NCBI GenBank assembly: GCA_037833965.1
Contig: AP031358.1
Span: 2,860,001 to 2,924,000 of the forward strand
Direction: 5' to 3'
Source: Marchantia polymorpha subsp. ruderalis
Lineage: Eukaryota; Streptophyta; Marchantiopsida; Marchantiales; Marchantiaceae
DNA: 64,000 nt
Under the pieces are notes generated by a model that did not search any database, was not told the DNA's origin, and worked only from the letters and a program-made list of their open reading frames with translations. The translations under genes were made by a program, and so were the position numbers. Positions 13,201 to 25,289 of this stretch are shown piece after piece (position 1 is the stretch's first letter; each line of letters starts with the position of its first letter).

Positions 13201-14800
13201 GTCTTTGGTAATGTTTAGAAGGTAGACAAATTTTAATGGAGACAACACGGGACTATCAACTTTTCATTTCACTCAACGTGCTTAGTTTGAGAATATGTTC
13301 TTATCGTAGTTTCAAATATGATCAGGATTGATGAATTGGTCTTCTTACTGACAACATCCCTCAATGATAAACATGTAATGAGATCTTAGTGTGATACATC
13401 TTACGCCTGAGAAACAGAGTAATTTGTCAATTTTATTGCGTAAGATAGCATGTCCAGAGAATCTCTATGCTTTGAATGTCAAAAATATCAATAATGCAAG
13501 GATGTTAGACGGAGTAGAAGCAGAAATTCGACAACTTTCGAGAACGATATTGTGAAAAAGAGGAAAAGGACATTAATGTTTTGAACCCCACACATGATGT
13601 CTGAAAAGAACGAGAGAGCTAAATGGAGCATTATGTAAAAGTACGCGGAGGGAAAAAACAGAAATGAGCCTGGCCACCACGCTCCCAAGGCCAGATAATA
13701 AGACAATTCTTAATAGGGAGGAAATTCATCTCCATAACTGACATGATGCTTATTCTTGTGCATCGACCTAGATCAGGGCAGCGCACGAAGTGCAGTGATT
13801 CGAACTCATCCTCGGATGCACCTCGATCCCACCCCAGAGCGCCCTCAGAACCTCCTCAGTGGATGGAGTAAGTCCCAAGGCTCGGAAACCCTCCAAGACA
13901 CCCTGCGAGCCTCCCTGAAGGATCCCTGAGGCACGGGTAAGAGACGATTTCCAGGAGTAAAGAGAGGGTTGTAGACATTTTCGTAATAAAAGGAAGGGAG
14001 ACCGGGTCCAAGGTGCGGAAATTGGTTAGGTTGGAAAGCACTATACGATATTTCAGGCCTAAAGTCATGGGGGAAAATTAAAATAATTATCGATTGACAT
14101 GAACATTGTGGATCAATTGAAGATGATTGGAAGCTCGTTCGTCATGTTGATCTTTAGAAATGTTCTTCTTTGTCTGTAAGGATGGTATCTTTTAGCGGTT
14201 AATGATCTAGACATGAACAAAATTTACACCAAATGCAGCTAAAACTTTAAGAAGTTCTAACGTTCTGGCAGAGTTTAGGCAATTTTTTTCTCCTATATTT
14301 TGACGAAGATATATTGTGATCCACTTATCGAATCCATCTTTTGTCATAATCTATTTTTTCTTTAATACATGTTAAGTGTAATCCATTTCTTTTCTCGATC
14401 TTTATACAATTTGTGATGAATAATTTCTTAACAATTTCGTAACCATGCATGGTATATATAAATTTATTATATATGATACATATAATTCTTAAAGAATTCA
14501 ATATTTACTCTGAGTTGAACAATGAAAGTCAACAAATAAAAACTCAAGTTTCCAAATTTGAGATATATATGAAGGAAAATTTAACAAAAAAACCTAAAAT
14601 ACATGTGAAGTGTGATTTAGATTTCTTCTTCTTTCTTCTTTACAAATTCAGATATTTCAAATACTGAAGAAAATTTTTGATGATTTAAATTCGGGCTGAA
14701 GCTACACCCAGCTGTATTTAAAAAATTAATTTTTCTAAACACCGGAGAAGAGCCAAAAGCCGCGGAAATGTGGACAGAAAAAGTCCAGATTAAGAGACGG
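10262..14800. other. AT-rich intergenic region
   Basis: Most of this is strongly AT-rich with many homopolymer runs. It looks like old, decayed repeat sequence, but I could not identify any transposon protein. Around 12250-12720 and 13740-14070 the base composition rises to that of gene flanks, without a recognisable protein. Confidence 0.4.
11140..11221. repeat. Long hairpin with 37-bp arms
   Basis: The arms 11140-11176 and 11185-11221 are inverted copies with one mismatch, around an 8-base AT loop. The inner arm reads ATGATATGTACAACATAAA. It could be a foldback transposon relic or a structured RNA. No target duplication was evident beside it. Confidence 0.8.
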
Positions 14801-14900
14801 AGACGACTAGCGTAGGAGCGGGAGGAGAAGGTACAAGTTAGTGGAGTCCCAGTGGACTGCACTGGCGATGCAGGAGGAGGCCATGCTGCCCCTGAGCGCT

Positions 14901-14928
14901 CCGTCCGTCCGTCCGTCCGTCCGTCCGT
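14901..14928. repeat. (CCGT)7 microsatellite
   Basis: Seven uninterrupted copies of CCGT lie in a GC-richer stretch that follows the AT-rich intergenic block. Confidence 0.9.
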
Positions 14929-15329
14929 GCCTCAGGTGACCTGGACTTCGGTCCGTTCCACATCCCATCGCTCGGCTTCTGGTCTCGTGTCTCTGGGGCC
15001 TTTTCCCGTACTCGTCCTCGCAACTTTGCCTCGGGAGCTGCCACCACATTTCTCTTCCTCCCTCGGTCCACGTCTCGAGCCTCGACCGGTGGATTCGTCT
15101 TTTCATCTGGCTATGGATGAAGCGAGGATATGCTTTGTTTTTTCATTAAACAGTTTTTTTTTCGCGTTCTTGTCCACCTTCCTCCAAACTCGAGCGATTC
15201 TACTTCCAGGCCCAAGATATGGATATGGGGTTTTGTGTGAGCATGTGGCGTGGATTCATGTGTGGACGCAGACACCACACCTTGAATTCTGTTGCGTTTG
15301 GAGATGTATTACATGTGCGGTGTGCATTT

Positions 15330-17460
15330 GAATATTGAGGTTTAATCTTGTGCTGTTCGGGGTTAGACAGTTTGGCCGTACTCGTACCGACACAACTTCT
15401 TTTAAGCGGCCGCCACAGTTGGGTGAAACTGCTGCTGATGGAGGGATCCAGTGGAATCCTAGTTTCATTTGAGTTCACGTTCTTCCAGATTCCCGTAACA
15501 TTCTTCCTTAGGAAGTTTTTGCTGGATTTGATATGGTCATGTGCTTCTTCGAAGTTGCATTATCTTGCTTTGGGATGTTGAGCGCTTGTTTTACTACTGT
15601 TTCTGGATTCGTCAAGTTCTCTTCTCATCTCCTCATCTTCGATTGGAGTCCTACTACATAACATACCGTTCCTAACTCATTCTTGAGCATCTGTTAGATT
15701 TTACTTACGTCAGCAGTTCACCGATTTCCTTCCTTGGTTCCTCGCTTGCGTGGTACCGATCCGCTCCTAGATTAACATCTGCAGATTCAGCTGCTGTTGA
15801 TGGGTTCTCTATTCCAAGTAGCATATCCTCTATATGTACTGCCTTCGCGGAAGTCTGACATCCTCATTTGACTATTAGAGTTTATGAAGACATTTTTGGC
15901 CGTACTCGCACCCCCAAGTCAAGCCAATTCCCAATTCCCTTCTCTCTACTGCTAGATCACTGAAATCTTTTGTCAAATCTAGCTCACTTCCCTTCACTCC
16001 TCATAGCATTCATGCTTTGTCTCCAATGGCAATGCGTGTTAATAGATCGAATGACTCATCTAAGTTACTGTACTCTGCTCGTGTATAACTATCCCAGTAT
16101 TATCTGGTTCTCGTTCAACTTCATTTTTTGTCCACAAGGTATGCGGATTCTGACATGCTCGTTTGAAAGTCGAGTCCAGTCTTTGGCAGCACTCGTTGCA
16201 CTTGAGATTGCACAGTTGTTACCGTACTCGTACACAAGTACCCATAACTTCTTTTAAGCATCTGCCACACTTCTTTCTTCTCTCTACCCAGTGGACGGGC
16301 AATTGATATCTCTCGATGCCAGTCGAGTTCACGTTCTTCCACGTTCTTGCAGTTCTTATGTTTCCTCCAATCGCGAATGTTCCTTCTGAATCCGTCCACG
16401 TTCTGCAGAGCGAGACAGTAAATCAGTCACATGCGTCTTCTAGCTGCGTTTCTTGCTTCCCAATCATCCCTGTTCTGCAGAAGTTTCATCTAATCGTATA
16501 TTACTTCTTGCTTTCGGAACACCGAGCGCAAGCAAAATTATATCTACATTTATCTGCGTCTCACTCAAATGACATCTTCTCCCTTACTATTTACAGAATT
16601 CAGTCAATCTTCTGACATCTTTATGAGAAATGTTGAGTTTTCCAACTTTTGCGCTGGGGTTTGGGCAGTCATCATCGTACTCGTACCCACAGCTTTCAGC
16701 CACTCTTACCCTATTGTACAGGTGGATGGACTACTCGAGATTCTTCTTCCATTCCAGTGCCCGCTCCTCCACGTTGGGTCCAACCTCCTCTGCCGAATTC
16801 CTCTTCCCTTGCTTTCGAAATGCTGCCGTGACCCTCAGAACAAACCAATATCATCTCCCCATCATCCGGACTCCGGAGTTTCAGTATCCAAGGTTGTCGC
16901 TACCGCTGTCTCAGTACATGCAGCCTTATGACATCTACATTTGAATATCCGAGTTCAGTCCTTTCTAGCAGTCACCTTCTTCCTTTACCGGTATGTGTAC
17001 TTTCAGGATCTTATACCATACTTCCTGTATGTACTGTGGGTTGATGCTTGGCAGGAGGTTTAGAAAAAGTTCATGCAGAAAGTTTCTCTGAAGTCCTCAC
17101 TCCTAGAGTCTGACTAAGTACAGCGTTGAGCTGCTGTAACTTCTATCCGTTGTGTTCGTCTAAGATATGTCACGGGTCTGCAATGACCAAGCCACTTGCG
17201 GCAGGGCACACCTACATTCGATAAAGCGATGAACTTACTGTAATGAAAAGTTCTGCAACAATTGCAGAACATTGCCCTCAAATGAAATTCTGACTTCATG
17301 CAGAGCAAATCGGATATATTGCTTGTCGAACTCGGCTTTTCACAGCAGCTCTTTGGGACATCTGTATTGTTCCACTGCACTCTACACTGATTCGTATCTG
17401 TCTAGGTTGTCGTTTGATCAACATGACGTTCGAGTTCAGCACTTCTTCTTCCTCTATGGA
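15330..17460. repeat. Degenerate tandem repeat block
   Basis: Recurring landmarks suggest an old tandem array with units of roughly 300-530 bases. A CGTACTCGTAC-type core occurs near 15375, 15900, 16220 and 16675. It is followed in some units by ACTTCTTTTAAGC and GCCAC. A second landmark, GAGTTCACGTTCTTCCA, occurs near 15470 and 16325. A third (TTTGAA..TCGAGT.CAGTC type) occurs near 16160 and 16940. Copies are too diverged for exact limits. No protein is encoded consistently across units. Confidence 0.45.
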
Positions 17461-18431
17461 TCAGTATACGAAAAACTGGAGTCTGTGTCTCATCGATCAT
17501 GTGTATTATATGTTTTCCTTCAGGCAGTCCACTGAAATAATACTCCCTAGATCTGGTCATTACGGGTAAACGAGATGGTAGGAAGGCAGCCAATGCACAC
17601 ACCAAGTAATGTCGCAAAAAGGATGGAAAGGCGCATCCAGACATGGATGAATCCAAACCCTAACATGAGATAGGCTCTAATTGCATCACAGTGGGTAATA
17701 TTTACTCCTCTTCTAAGGTATACAAACGAAGTAGATCAATCTGTCTTGTCTAAAGGAGTATATGAAGAATCATACGTGATCAATCTCATTTGGATAGTGC
17801 CAGTTACTGCTATCCGTAGAATAAAGGTTACATGTTGCATATAATACACTTTACAAGTAAATGAAGAGAATAACACCTCGTTGCTTAGCATCTTAGGCTA
17901 TCTCGCCCTCTCTCACCAGCCAACGTAGTGCACTTTTTCCGCCGGTGGTGCTACTAGTAGGCTTGTAAGAATGTATGACAACCAGCCTCTTGAAGGTGCT
18001 CAAAGTATGTGAAACTTAGGCCAATGTTCAGGAAGTCGTTGCTAGCTGAGATGGGTTGGTGAGGTTTCTTCTCAATATTGAGGTTGAAGCAAATGTGGCC
18101 GAATTAACCGGCAACTAAGGCTCGTCTCATGATGAGTCGGCTAGATTTGGCGTCATTGCATTAGGAGCTTGGATTTGCCTCCTCATCTTCCCTCCTCCCT
18201 ATTCCCTACTTAGGTATTGCCAGATTTGACTTCAGAGAGGCGTGCAAGAGGCAGTTGGTGAAGAACAAGGAAGGACGTTACAGCTGCGAAGCTCAAGCCA
18301 CGAAGTGAATACAGGACTGTAGACACTCATCATTGCATGTAGGCTAGGGCAGGGTAGGGATGTGAGGGGCTAGGATGAGGTGAATGAACACAATTCCAGA
18401 CGTACCATGCACTTGTTGATTGAGGGAGCGT

Positions 18432-18465
<34 letters not shown>

Positions 18466-21400
18466 AGTTCAACGAGGGAGTGTGAGACGATGGGACGATC
18501 TTGGCGAAGCTTTGGGTTGCTCAGTGTACTTACTGCCTCGGCTCTTTGAGTCCATATGTTTCGATAAGTGGGAACCTGAATCTGCTGCTTACAACCAGGC
18601 TTTACTTGGCATCCATGACTGAGGGTTGGGCACCAGCTGCTCAGAGTCTATAGGCCATGAGGCCCTTATTTGTAGAGGTCAGCATAGGATAGTGGTCGTC
18701 CCGCATAACTGGTCAATATCATTCTCGTTTTTCTCCTCCAATACCTGTGCTCAAAAGAGGCTAGGAGACGTACCACATGGATAGATGGATGGTCGGGAGG
18801 GACCTCATCCAATGCTCCGTTGCATGTCAGTGAAAGCTCAAAGAAAGTTTAGGAAATAAGCAGTTTACGATCGGTGATCGAAACAGCACGCATTCAGGAT
18901 TTGTTATGTACGGCCAACCAATCAATCAATACTTTTTTGTCAACCAGCTCAGAGCATTTAGAATTAGGAAGACATGCAACAAAAATTGGTTTGTGATCCT
19001 TTTTTCCATCTAAGCATTTGCCTGATGCTAGTCGGAACTTTTGGATGAGCAAGTAAGCAATCCATTTTCTTCTTTCTGACCTTCGTCAATATGATACTGC
19101 TGATAGCGCTATATACAAGGAAATCTGGGAGTCGACACTTGTCGAGAGCCCGGTATTCCATAGTAACTGGTTTGTCACGAAACGTTCCTCTAACACAACT
19201 TCCCGTTCCTCCCCTGTTTTCTAAAAGAGGATCAGGAGATCAGAGTCCTACCCTCTCCTTTCAATGATTGTGTCTGTCAGAAGGCTCGATTTGACGGCTG
19301 TATTCTCGATGGTTATTAGTCACCTAGAAAGCTTGACTAGCAAAGGAGGTAGATTTCATCTGAAACCTAGGCTTGAAGTGGTCCCAAGTCGTGTGTTATT
19401 CGTCTTGTCTAACAGCAATGCTATCAGAATTCTCAATTCTATACTGTCTAGCAAGTGCGGGTGTATTATTCCTGATTATCTTAGTCTTGCTGTCGCTATT
19501 CTAAGAGGTGTGTTTGAATAAGTTGTTTCGGCTAAAAGCTGCAGAGATAAACATATGCAAGTTTGAAGTCGGTCTTTACATACAATACATGTGAATGGGG
19601 GCCAAATATCTGTTTGCATCTGGAATTTATTTTTTCGTGGTCGCAGAAACAACTTCTTCTCAACACTTTATTTTCCCTACGCTTTGCACAAGCTTCAAAG
19701 TGTAGATCACTAAAGTAGTGAATTCAAAACTTCTGCATGCTCTTGCATGCTTCTAGTGTTGCCGTCTGTCTTTGACCGACAGTGTGTCAGCTGACATCAT
19801 CATGGAAACGTGACGAACCAGCTGATGTCTATATCCTTCAGATTTCGATTCCAGAATCCAGGGACCATCCGTAATATCGTATGGCGAAGGTCGTTTAATA
19901 TGAGGCTTCTTACTCTTGAACTGGCACACGAATGTCCAACAAATTGACAAATTTTTTTTTACGTTAGAACTGACTGAAAGGCCGTTGCACATATCGATGC
20001 CCTCTGGATCCGGAAGGATGGAGTCAAATCGCTTACAGGAAGAGCTTTCTTCTACGGGAGGTAAACTTGTAACTAGGCATCTTGAGAGGATTCTTTTTCT
20101 CTAAAAAGAATCGGAGACCGACAGAGGCAGCTGAACTATAGTTAGGTTTTAACACGAAGTGCTTCTCGAATTAGAGTACCCAACTTGATACGAGCTTGCG
20201 GAATGAACATGGTTAGCATCCGATGTAAATATTTGTCTCGGTACAATCCCTCCAATCTTCAACACTGCCCAGTGTTGCGCCTCGAGTCAGGCCTGAGCTC
20301 AAAGGATGAAAATTACATCGAAGAATGGGAAGTGCGACCTTCGATGATGAATAGGTGGCTGCAAACCGTATATTCGCAGGGAAGGGTCCTGTAAATACTG
20401 ACTGCAGTCGAGATCTAGAAGTCCAAACTGCAGTATTTGAGCCGTTTCCCCATCAAGACTCAGAGGCATATTCCAACCCAATTAACATTTGTCGGTAAAC
20501 GGCGGATATGCTTGCTTGTACAACACCATGTCATCGTACTGTTTTCTTTCTCAGTCTTTACCTTCAGCTCATGTGTTCCATAACAATATTCAATGGAGGG
20601 TCATAACTTGCATGCCCTTCCTTTTCCTCGGAGGACTTGATCTGTCGAAAGCAAAATGTCCTTGAAGAACGAAATTTACATCTGCTGACGTGAGCTCCCA
20701 ATCTCTAGGTTACTTATCGCTAAACTTAACAGCACTAGAGAGTTACATTTCGAAAGACAATACACAAAACGGGTTATAACTTTGAGTTCGGACATATTTT
20801 TCTGGAGTTCATGGAATGCTTCACGGACTCCTTTCCTACAGTTCCACCTTATTTTCCAAAGAACCAATTAAATCCGAAATCGTGACAAGAAAAAGTTCAA
20901 TGAGCATCATCTTACTCAGAAGGCAAGAGCAAGGAAATAGTGGTACTATACAGTCCAGAAACGTAACAAACTCACGACAGACTGTTAATGGCACAGCTTT
21001 CATCCGCTTCTATTAACCCTGAAGCTGCAAATCCAATACATGGAACAGGAAAAGAATTTGGGTACATGGCAAAAGCAAAGAAGACAAGTGTTTTCAGGAT
21101 TGATCATGTGAGCACAAAATGGAGTGAACGCAAACTTTTGCAATGATCAGATTGTCTTGTAAATTTCCACATTAATGGGAAAGAAAATTGTTACATGTGA
21201 GATCATTAGAAGCGCTTCTTTAACATAATGTATTGAACTTTGCTATAGATCAAGCAACAAGGTTACTCGGCTGCCATAAAACCTCACTCATGGCTCATAT
21301 TATCCTACTGTTTTACGTCTGTCTTCGGCTTGTGTTATAAGAGGGTGATCCAAGTAACTACGAAAACATTGAGTAGTAACTGGTGGCACCCATTCAGCAA

Positions 21401-21703
21401 TATTCAAATTCAAGAACGTCGTACTTCTCTGTCAGATCGGTCTTTCTCAAGTATTACTCCTGGCTGTGTGGAATCTGATTGTAATACTTGAGTACTCTTC
21501 GGAGCCATGTAAGGCTCATAAAAAACACAAAACGCTCAGGCTAAAAGCCATTTGAGGTCCAGACAATTGAACGTCTATACACATCCGTCTAATTCCAGTG
21601 TCATCTATTCTAATCTGTACTAGTCTTACTCGTTTTGATCTGTCAATCTAAGGTTCCTCTGTCGACAAAACACAGGTTCAAAATGGCTTAAGAGAAATTC
21701 TGA
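17461..21703. other. Intergenic region, includes a (GA)n microsatellite
   Basis: A GA-repeat lies at 18434-18462. The rest has intermediate base composition. Short open frames on both strands (for example 19264-19521 + and 20185-20394 +) show no domain or codon pattern I trust. The right end must contain the 3' UTR of the AK6 gene on the - strand. No transposon termini were found. Confidence 0.4.
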
Positions 21704-23130
21704 TTAATCAATCAGATAAGAAGGGGCGTTAGTCCGCAGCCACTCCTTCAGCAAGCCCACATTGTTGCTCATGTCTTCGATAGTATCGCTTGGAAGAGCC
21801 AAAATTATGTCCTTGTTGTAACTTTCTCGCGCTTCTTCCAAAAGAACTTGGAATATCTCGCACTCGATGTTGTTCTGTAATTTCTGATCCATGTATCCTC
21901 TGCGAACAATGTTGACAAACCAGCTCCAAGACTTAATGTTTAGCTGCCCTCTCTACAGTAACCGCTCATGAAGGCTAGGTCCAATATGAATGACTGGAAG
22001 GTTGAATTCCAGACATGTCATACTCTTTCAACATGTGCATATACTTGTACGTGGTTGTATACTAAAAAATTAAAGTTGATTCCCAAGAGAGTAAGGTAGT
22101 TTTGACAGGTTTCTCAAATGCTGGCAGAAACTACAGAAACTCTGGAGCTGTGTCCATCTTTGGGCCTGATATTAGGGGTTCTATATGTTGTTTTAAAGTT
22201 GAAAGGGCGGCGAGAATTCTGAGATGGAAATAAGATTATATCATGTTATGCCTCAAAATCATCGAATCCTTAAGTAGCAAGTTTCGACACATCTCCCATA
22301 CTGTGAAAATTGATTACATCATATCCCCGTATGGATGGTGCTGATGCTGTCAACTTGAAGCCCAAAAAAATTTCGGTTCACAAAATTGTGTTGTATATGT
22401 TGTATCGTGTTAAGTTTTGCAAAGCCGTCCTCAGAAAAGTATGACAGAGAATTCTCTCCCACCTGCTGGCCCTCTATATGCTCACTACTCAAAGTAGTGA
22501 GCAAGCGAAAGCTCGCATCTTCACGGAGAAATAAATACAAATTGGGTCCTCACAGGTCTAAGGCTTTATATCCATCGACGGAACAGATTGTAGATGCATC
22601 CAGATGGCAATTTGACGATAGCGGACTTTGGTGGCTTGAATTCTGACCTCAAGTAGCACAATTCAGAGACAAGAGGAAAGATTTGTGGCACCTGTTAGAG
22701 AGGCGGTCGTACAAGACTGCAGTTTTTGTCTGCAGGACGACAACGACATCAAACCAACGCTCGGGAAAGAAGTCACAGCCATGGTAGTCGACGACATTGC
22801 CGCCTGCGCTCATTTTCTCCTCCAGGTGATCAATCACCTGCCGTACATCACAACATAATCAAACCCAAAGCTCAGCGCTCAGCTCACCACAAAAATACCA
22901 CAAAGGCTTATGCCCGAATCATGAACCCGGAAACTCACCAAATCCTCGTTGATGACGAGACACTGCAGCTGATCATCCCAGCCATCATGCAGCTCCAATC
23001 CCTGCACCAGCTCTCCAATATTGATGTGGTTCAGGCGCGTCGCCGATGCCAAGAGCGCACACGTCGAGGTTTTGCCGGTTCCTGGAGTCCCAGTGACGAG
23101 CACGTTGGGGCCTCTCTGCCCGTCCACCAT
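21704..23130 (-). CDS. AK6: Adenylate kinase 6 (AK6/Fap7 type), 177 aa, three exons
   Basis: The exons are 22939-23130, 22692-22837 and 21704-21899 on the - strand. All junctions are GT...AG and keep frame, giving 177 residues, the usual AK6 size. The N-terminus has the P-loop GTPGTGKT. The family signature blocks follow: [36 protein letters not shown], then [18 protein letters not shown] and [11 protein letters not shown] near the end. AK6 is a nuclear, broad-specificity NMP kinase/ATPase. In yeast (Fap7) and plants it assists late 40S ribosomal subunit maturation with the uS11 protein. The 792-base second intron (21900-22691) and the 101-base first intron (22838-22938) hold no other gene. 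The start at 23130 sits right before the conserved domain and after a CT-rich leader. No defect is visible, so the gene should be functional. Confidence 0.95.
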
Positions 23131-23703
23131 CCTCGCTCCCCTTCGTCCTCCCTCTCCTTTCCCTCCAACTCCTGTTGGCTGAAATTCTACTCCTACGCCA
23201 CCAAACTCCGTTCGCCCAGCTCACACTCCACGCCTCTCGACGATCTCGACCTCAACCTGCTCGACCTGCTTCCCCTTTAGGTTTCTAACACAGGATCCTA
23301 CGGACGAATAGATTGCAGCGCACGAGGGCCGAAGCTCTTCATCTAATCCCAGCTTTCATCGTGGCCAATTCGCTCTTACAGTAACCGAGAAATAAATTAC
23401 TTCATGGAGTGAGTAGCAGCAGGGGTTTGACGACGATGGCAATGAATGGTCGCTCCGAATTGGAATATTCTCGTTCTGGCGTCGGGCATCTTAGCAAGTC
23501 CTCGAATGTGTTGGATCCTTTCCTCTGCGAGACGGAGAGGAGAAGAGGAGTGGGAGAGGAGAAGAGGAGTGGGAGGTCGGACATTGACCCCATCTGTCGC
23601 AGTGTTCGGTTCATGACATGAGCATCTGTTATTAACGAGCATCGACGTAGAGTCAGATTTGGAGCTAATGCATGGTTACGGGGTTTATCAAGTTTGTGCA
23701 AAA
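23131..23703. other. AK6 leader and promoter region
   Basis: CT-rich sequence directly upstream of AK6 is followed by unremarkable sequence. It contains a short direct duplication (GGAGAAGAGGAGTGGGAG, twice near 23540-23573). No separate gene is seen. Confidence 0.4.
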
Positions 23704-24057
23704 TCTGACTTTCCACTAATTGCTACCTTTTTGAATGCTCTCGATATAACTGGTGTACCTCAACTCAATATATCTGTAGTTAATGTTTTTTTCCTTTTAC
23801 TAGCAAATTTATTACTAAGAGTGAATGATTGTAGTAAGTATTATAAGAGTATTGCATATTTTTCATTACTAATCTATTCCTCTGACTTTCCACTAATTGC
23901 TACCTTTCTGAATGCTCTCGATATAACTGGTGTACCTCAACTCAATATATCTGTAGTTAATGTTTTTTTCCTTTTACTAGCAAATTTATTACTAAGAGTG
24001 AATGATTGTAGTAAGTATTATAAGAGTATTGCATATTTTTCATTACTAATCTATTCC
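23704..24057. repeat. Perfect-looking 177-bp tandem duplication
   Basis: 23704-23880 and 23881-24057 are head-to-tail copies. I find only one difference near the start (TTTTTGAATG versus TTTCTGAATG). The unit length is divisible by three, so a + strand frame stays open across both copies. The protein it would make is hydrophobic and unfamiliar. The near-identity implies a recent duplication or ongoing unequal exchange. Confidence 0.9.
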
Positions 24058-24240
24058 TCTTTTGTATAATGACACGTAGTTTGTGTGTTTACTCCTTTAC
24101 GAATTGTACGCCGAATAAGACAAAATTGCTTATTGAGTTTCATCTTCTAGTATTGAAAGCTCCAAAGCTAACGTTTAATATCTTTTGGTAATCTTCATAA
24201 TTTTGAGCTTCCATAAAGATGCTTGACATGGGGTTATACA

Positions 24241-24496
24241 TAGGGATGGGCTAGTCGGCTAATATTTTTTGTTAGCCGGCTAGCCGATAAATATTGCCAC
24301 CTCTATCCGAGGCCGAAAACGAACCGTAAACTCTGGCCGAATTTACGTTTTCTGCCGATTATTTCCTTAGATTCGGCCGAAATTATCCAATATAGATTCA
24401 TTTCAACCGAATATTTCGGTTGATTGCATTTTCATCCGGCTAAATTCCAGGCCCAGCCGGCTACCCGAAAGTTAGCCCGCTACGTGCCCATCCCTA
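24241..24496. mobile_element. hAT-type MITE, 256 bp, with 8-bp target duplication
   Basis: The element starts TAGGGATGGGC and ends with the exact inverse GCCCATCCCTA. It is flanked on both sides by the 8-bp duplication GTTATACA (24233-24240 and 24497-24504). An 8-bp target site and ends of this type are hallmarks of hAT transposons. No transposase is encoded. The interior is rich in short CCGGCT/AGCCGG motifs, which hAT transposases often bind near the ends. It must have been moved by an autonomous relative elsewhere. Confidence 0.9.
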
Positions 24497-24929
24497 GTTA
24501 TACAATCTAAGAGTGTGAATAATGTCTAATAATACTTTTTAATATAATCTAGATGTTACTCTCGGTTACTATATTTTGCATGTACATAACCTTGTCTTAC
24601 TATGAGGTTTCCATATGACTATTGATATGTTTTCACCTTGATCACTACGCTTAATTAATTTCCGTTAGAAAAAAATTGAATGAGCAATCAATTATACATT
24701 AACCAGAAATCTACTAAAATTTCTATCCATTTATTTTTCTTTAATGGTAATTAACCAAACCCGGAACCAAAGGGTCAAAAGTCTGAAAAACACAATACAA
24801 GCAAAAAACCACAAACAAGGTAAAAGACACCAAAAGTCAATCTTTAGCTTGTGCCAAGAGCGTTAGAACGATAATGTCCATAAAATAACAACCTATACAA
24901 AAAGGAACTAATTGTAATAAAGAAGAGAA

Positions 24930-25150
24930 AATCTCCACATCTATATTGTGAGCAAACCTAATGTCTTCTTACCTAGAACAAGTAACAAATAAATGCTATT
25001 CATCCTCAATGTACCCACCGTCACATAATCTACAAATAAGTTCACTCCTATTATTATTAAGCCAATGTACTTCATCAATTCTAAGCTTATGAAATCGAGT
25101 TCTATGCCTAGAAAATTTATGATGTAAGTACGTAGAGATTCTGTAAATAG
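24930..25150 (-). pseudogene. LINE retrotransposon 3' ORF remnant
   Basis: On the - strand one frame reads RFHKLRIDEVHWL, then ICRLCDGG, then YIEDE, a stop, and HLFVTC. This matches the zinc-knuckle-like tail of LINE polyproteins (pattern CxxC...EDExHFLxxC). There is an in-frame stop in place of a residue between the Glu and the His. The surrounding sequence is AT-rich and decayed and I could not trace a reverse transcriptase core. Family assignment is moderate; loss of function is clear. Confidence 0.55.
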
Positions 25151-25289
25151 GTAATACATTCTGATGTAAATGATGATCAAGTAAATAAAATATGAAACAT
25201 TTCTCGATTTGTGACTGTCATCCGTGCACAAAGGCCATGCTAATCTTCTATGTATAGTTACAATTTTAACGGATGTCCCCGAAGGGACT

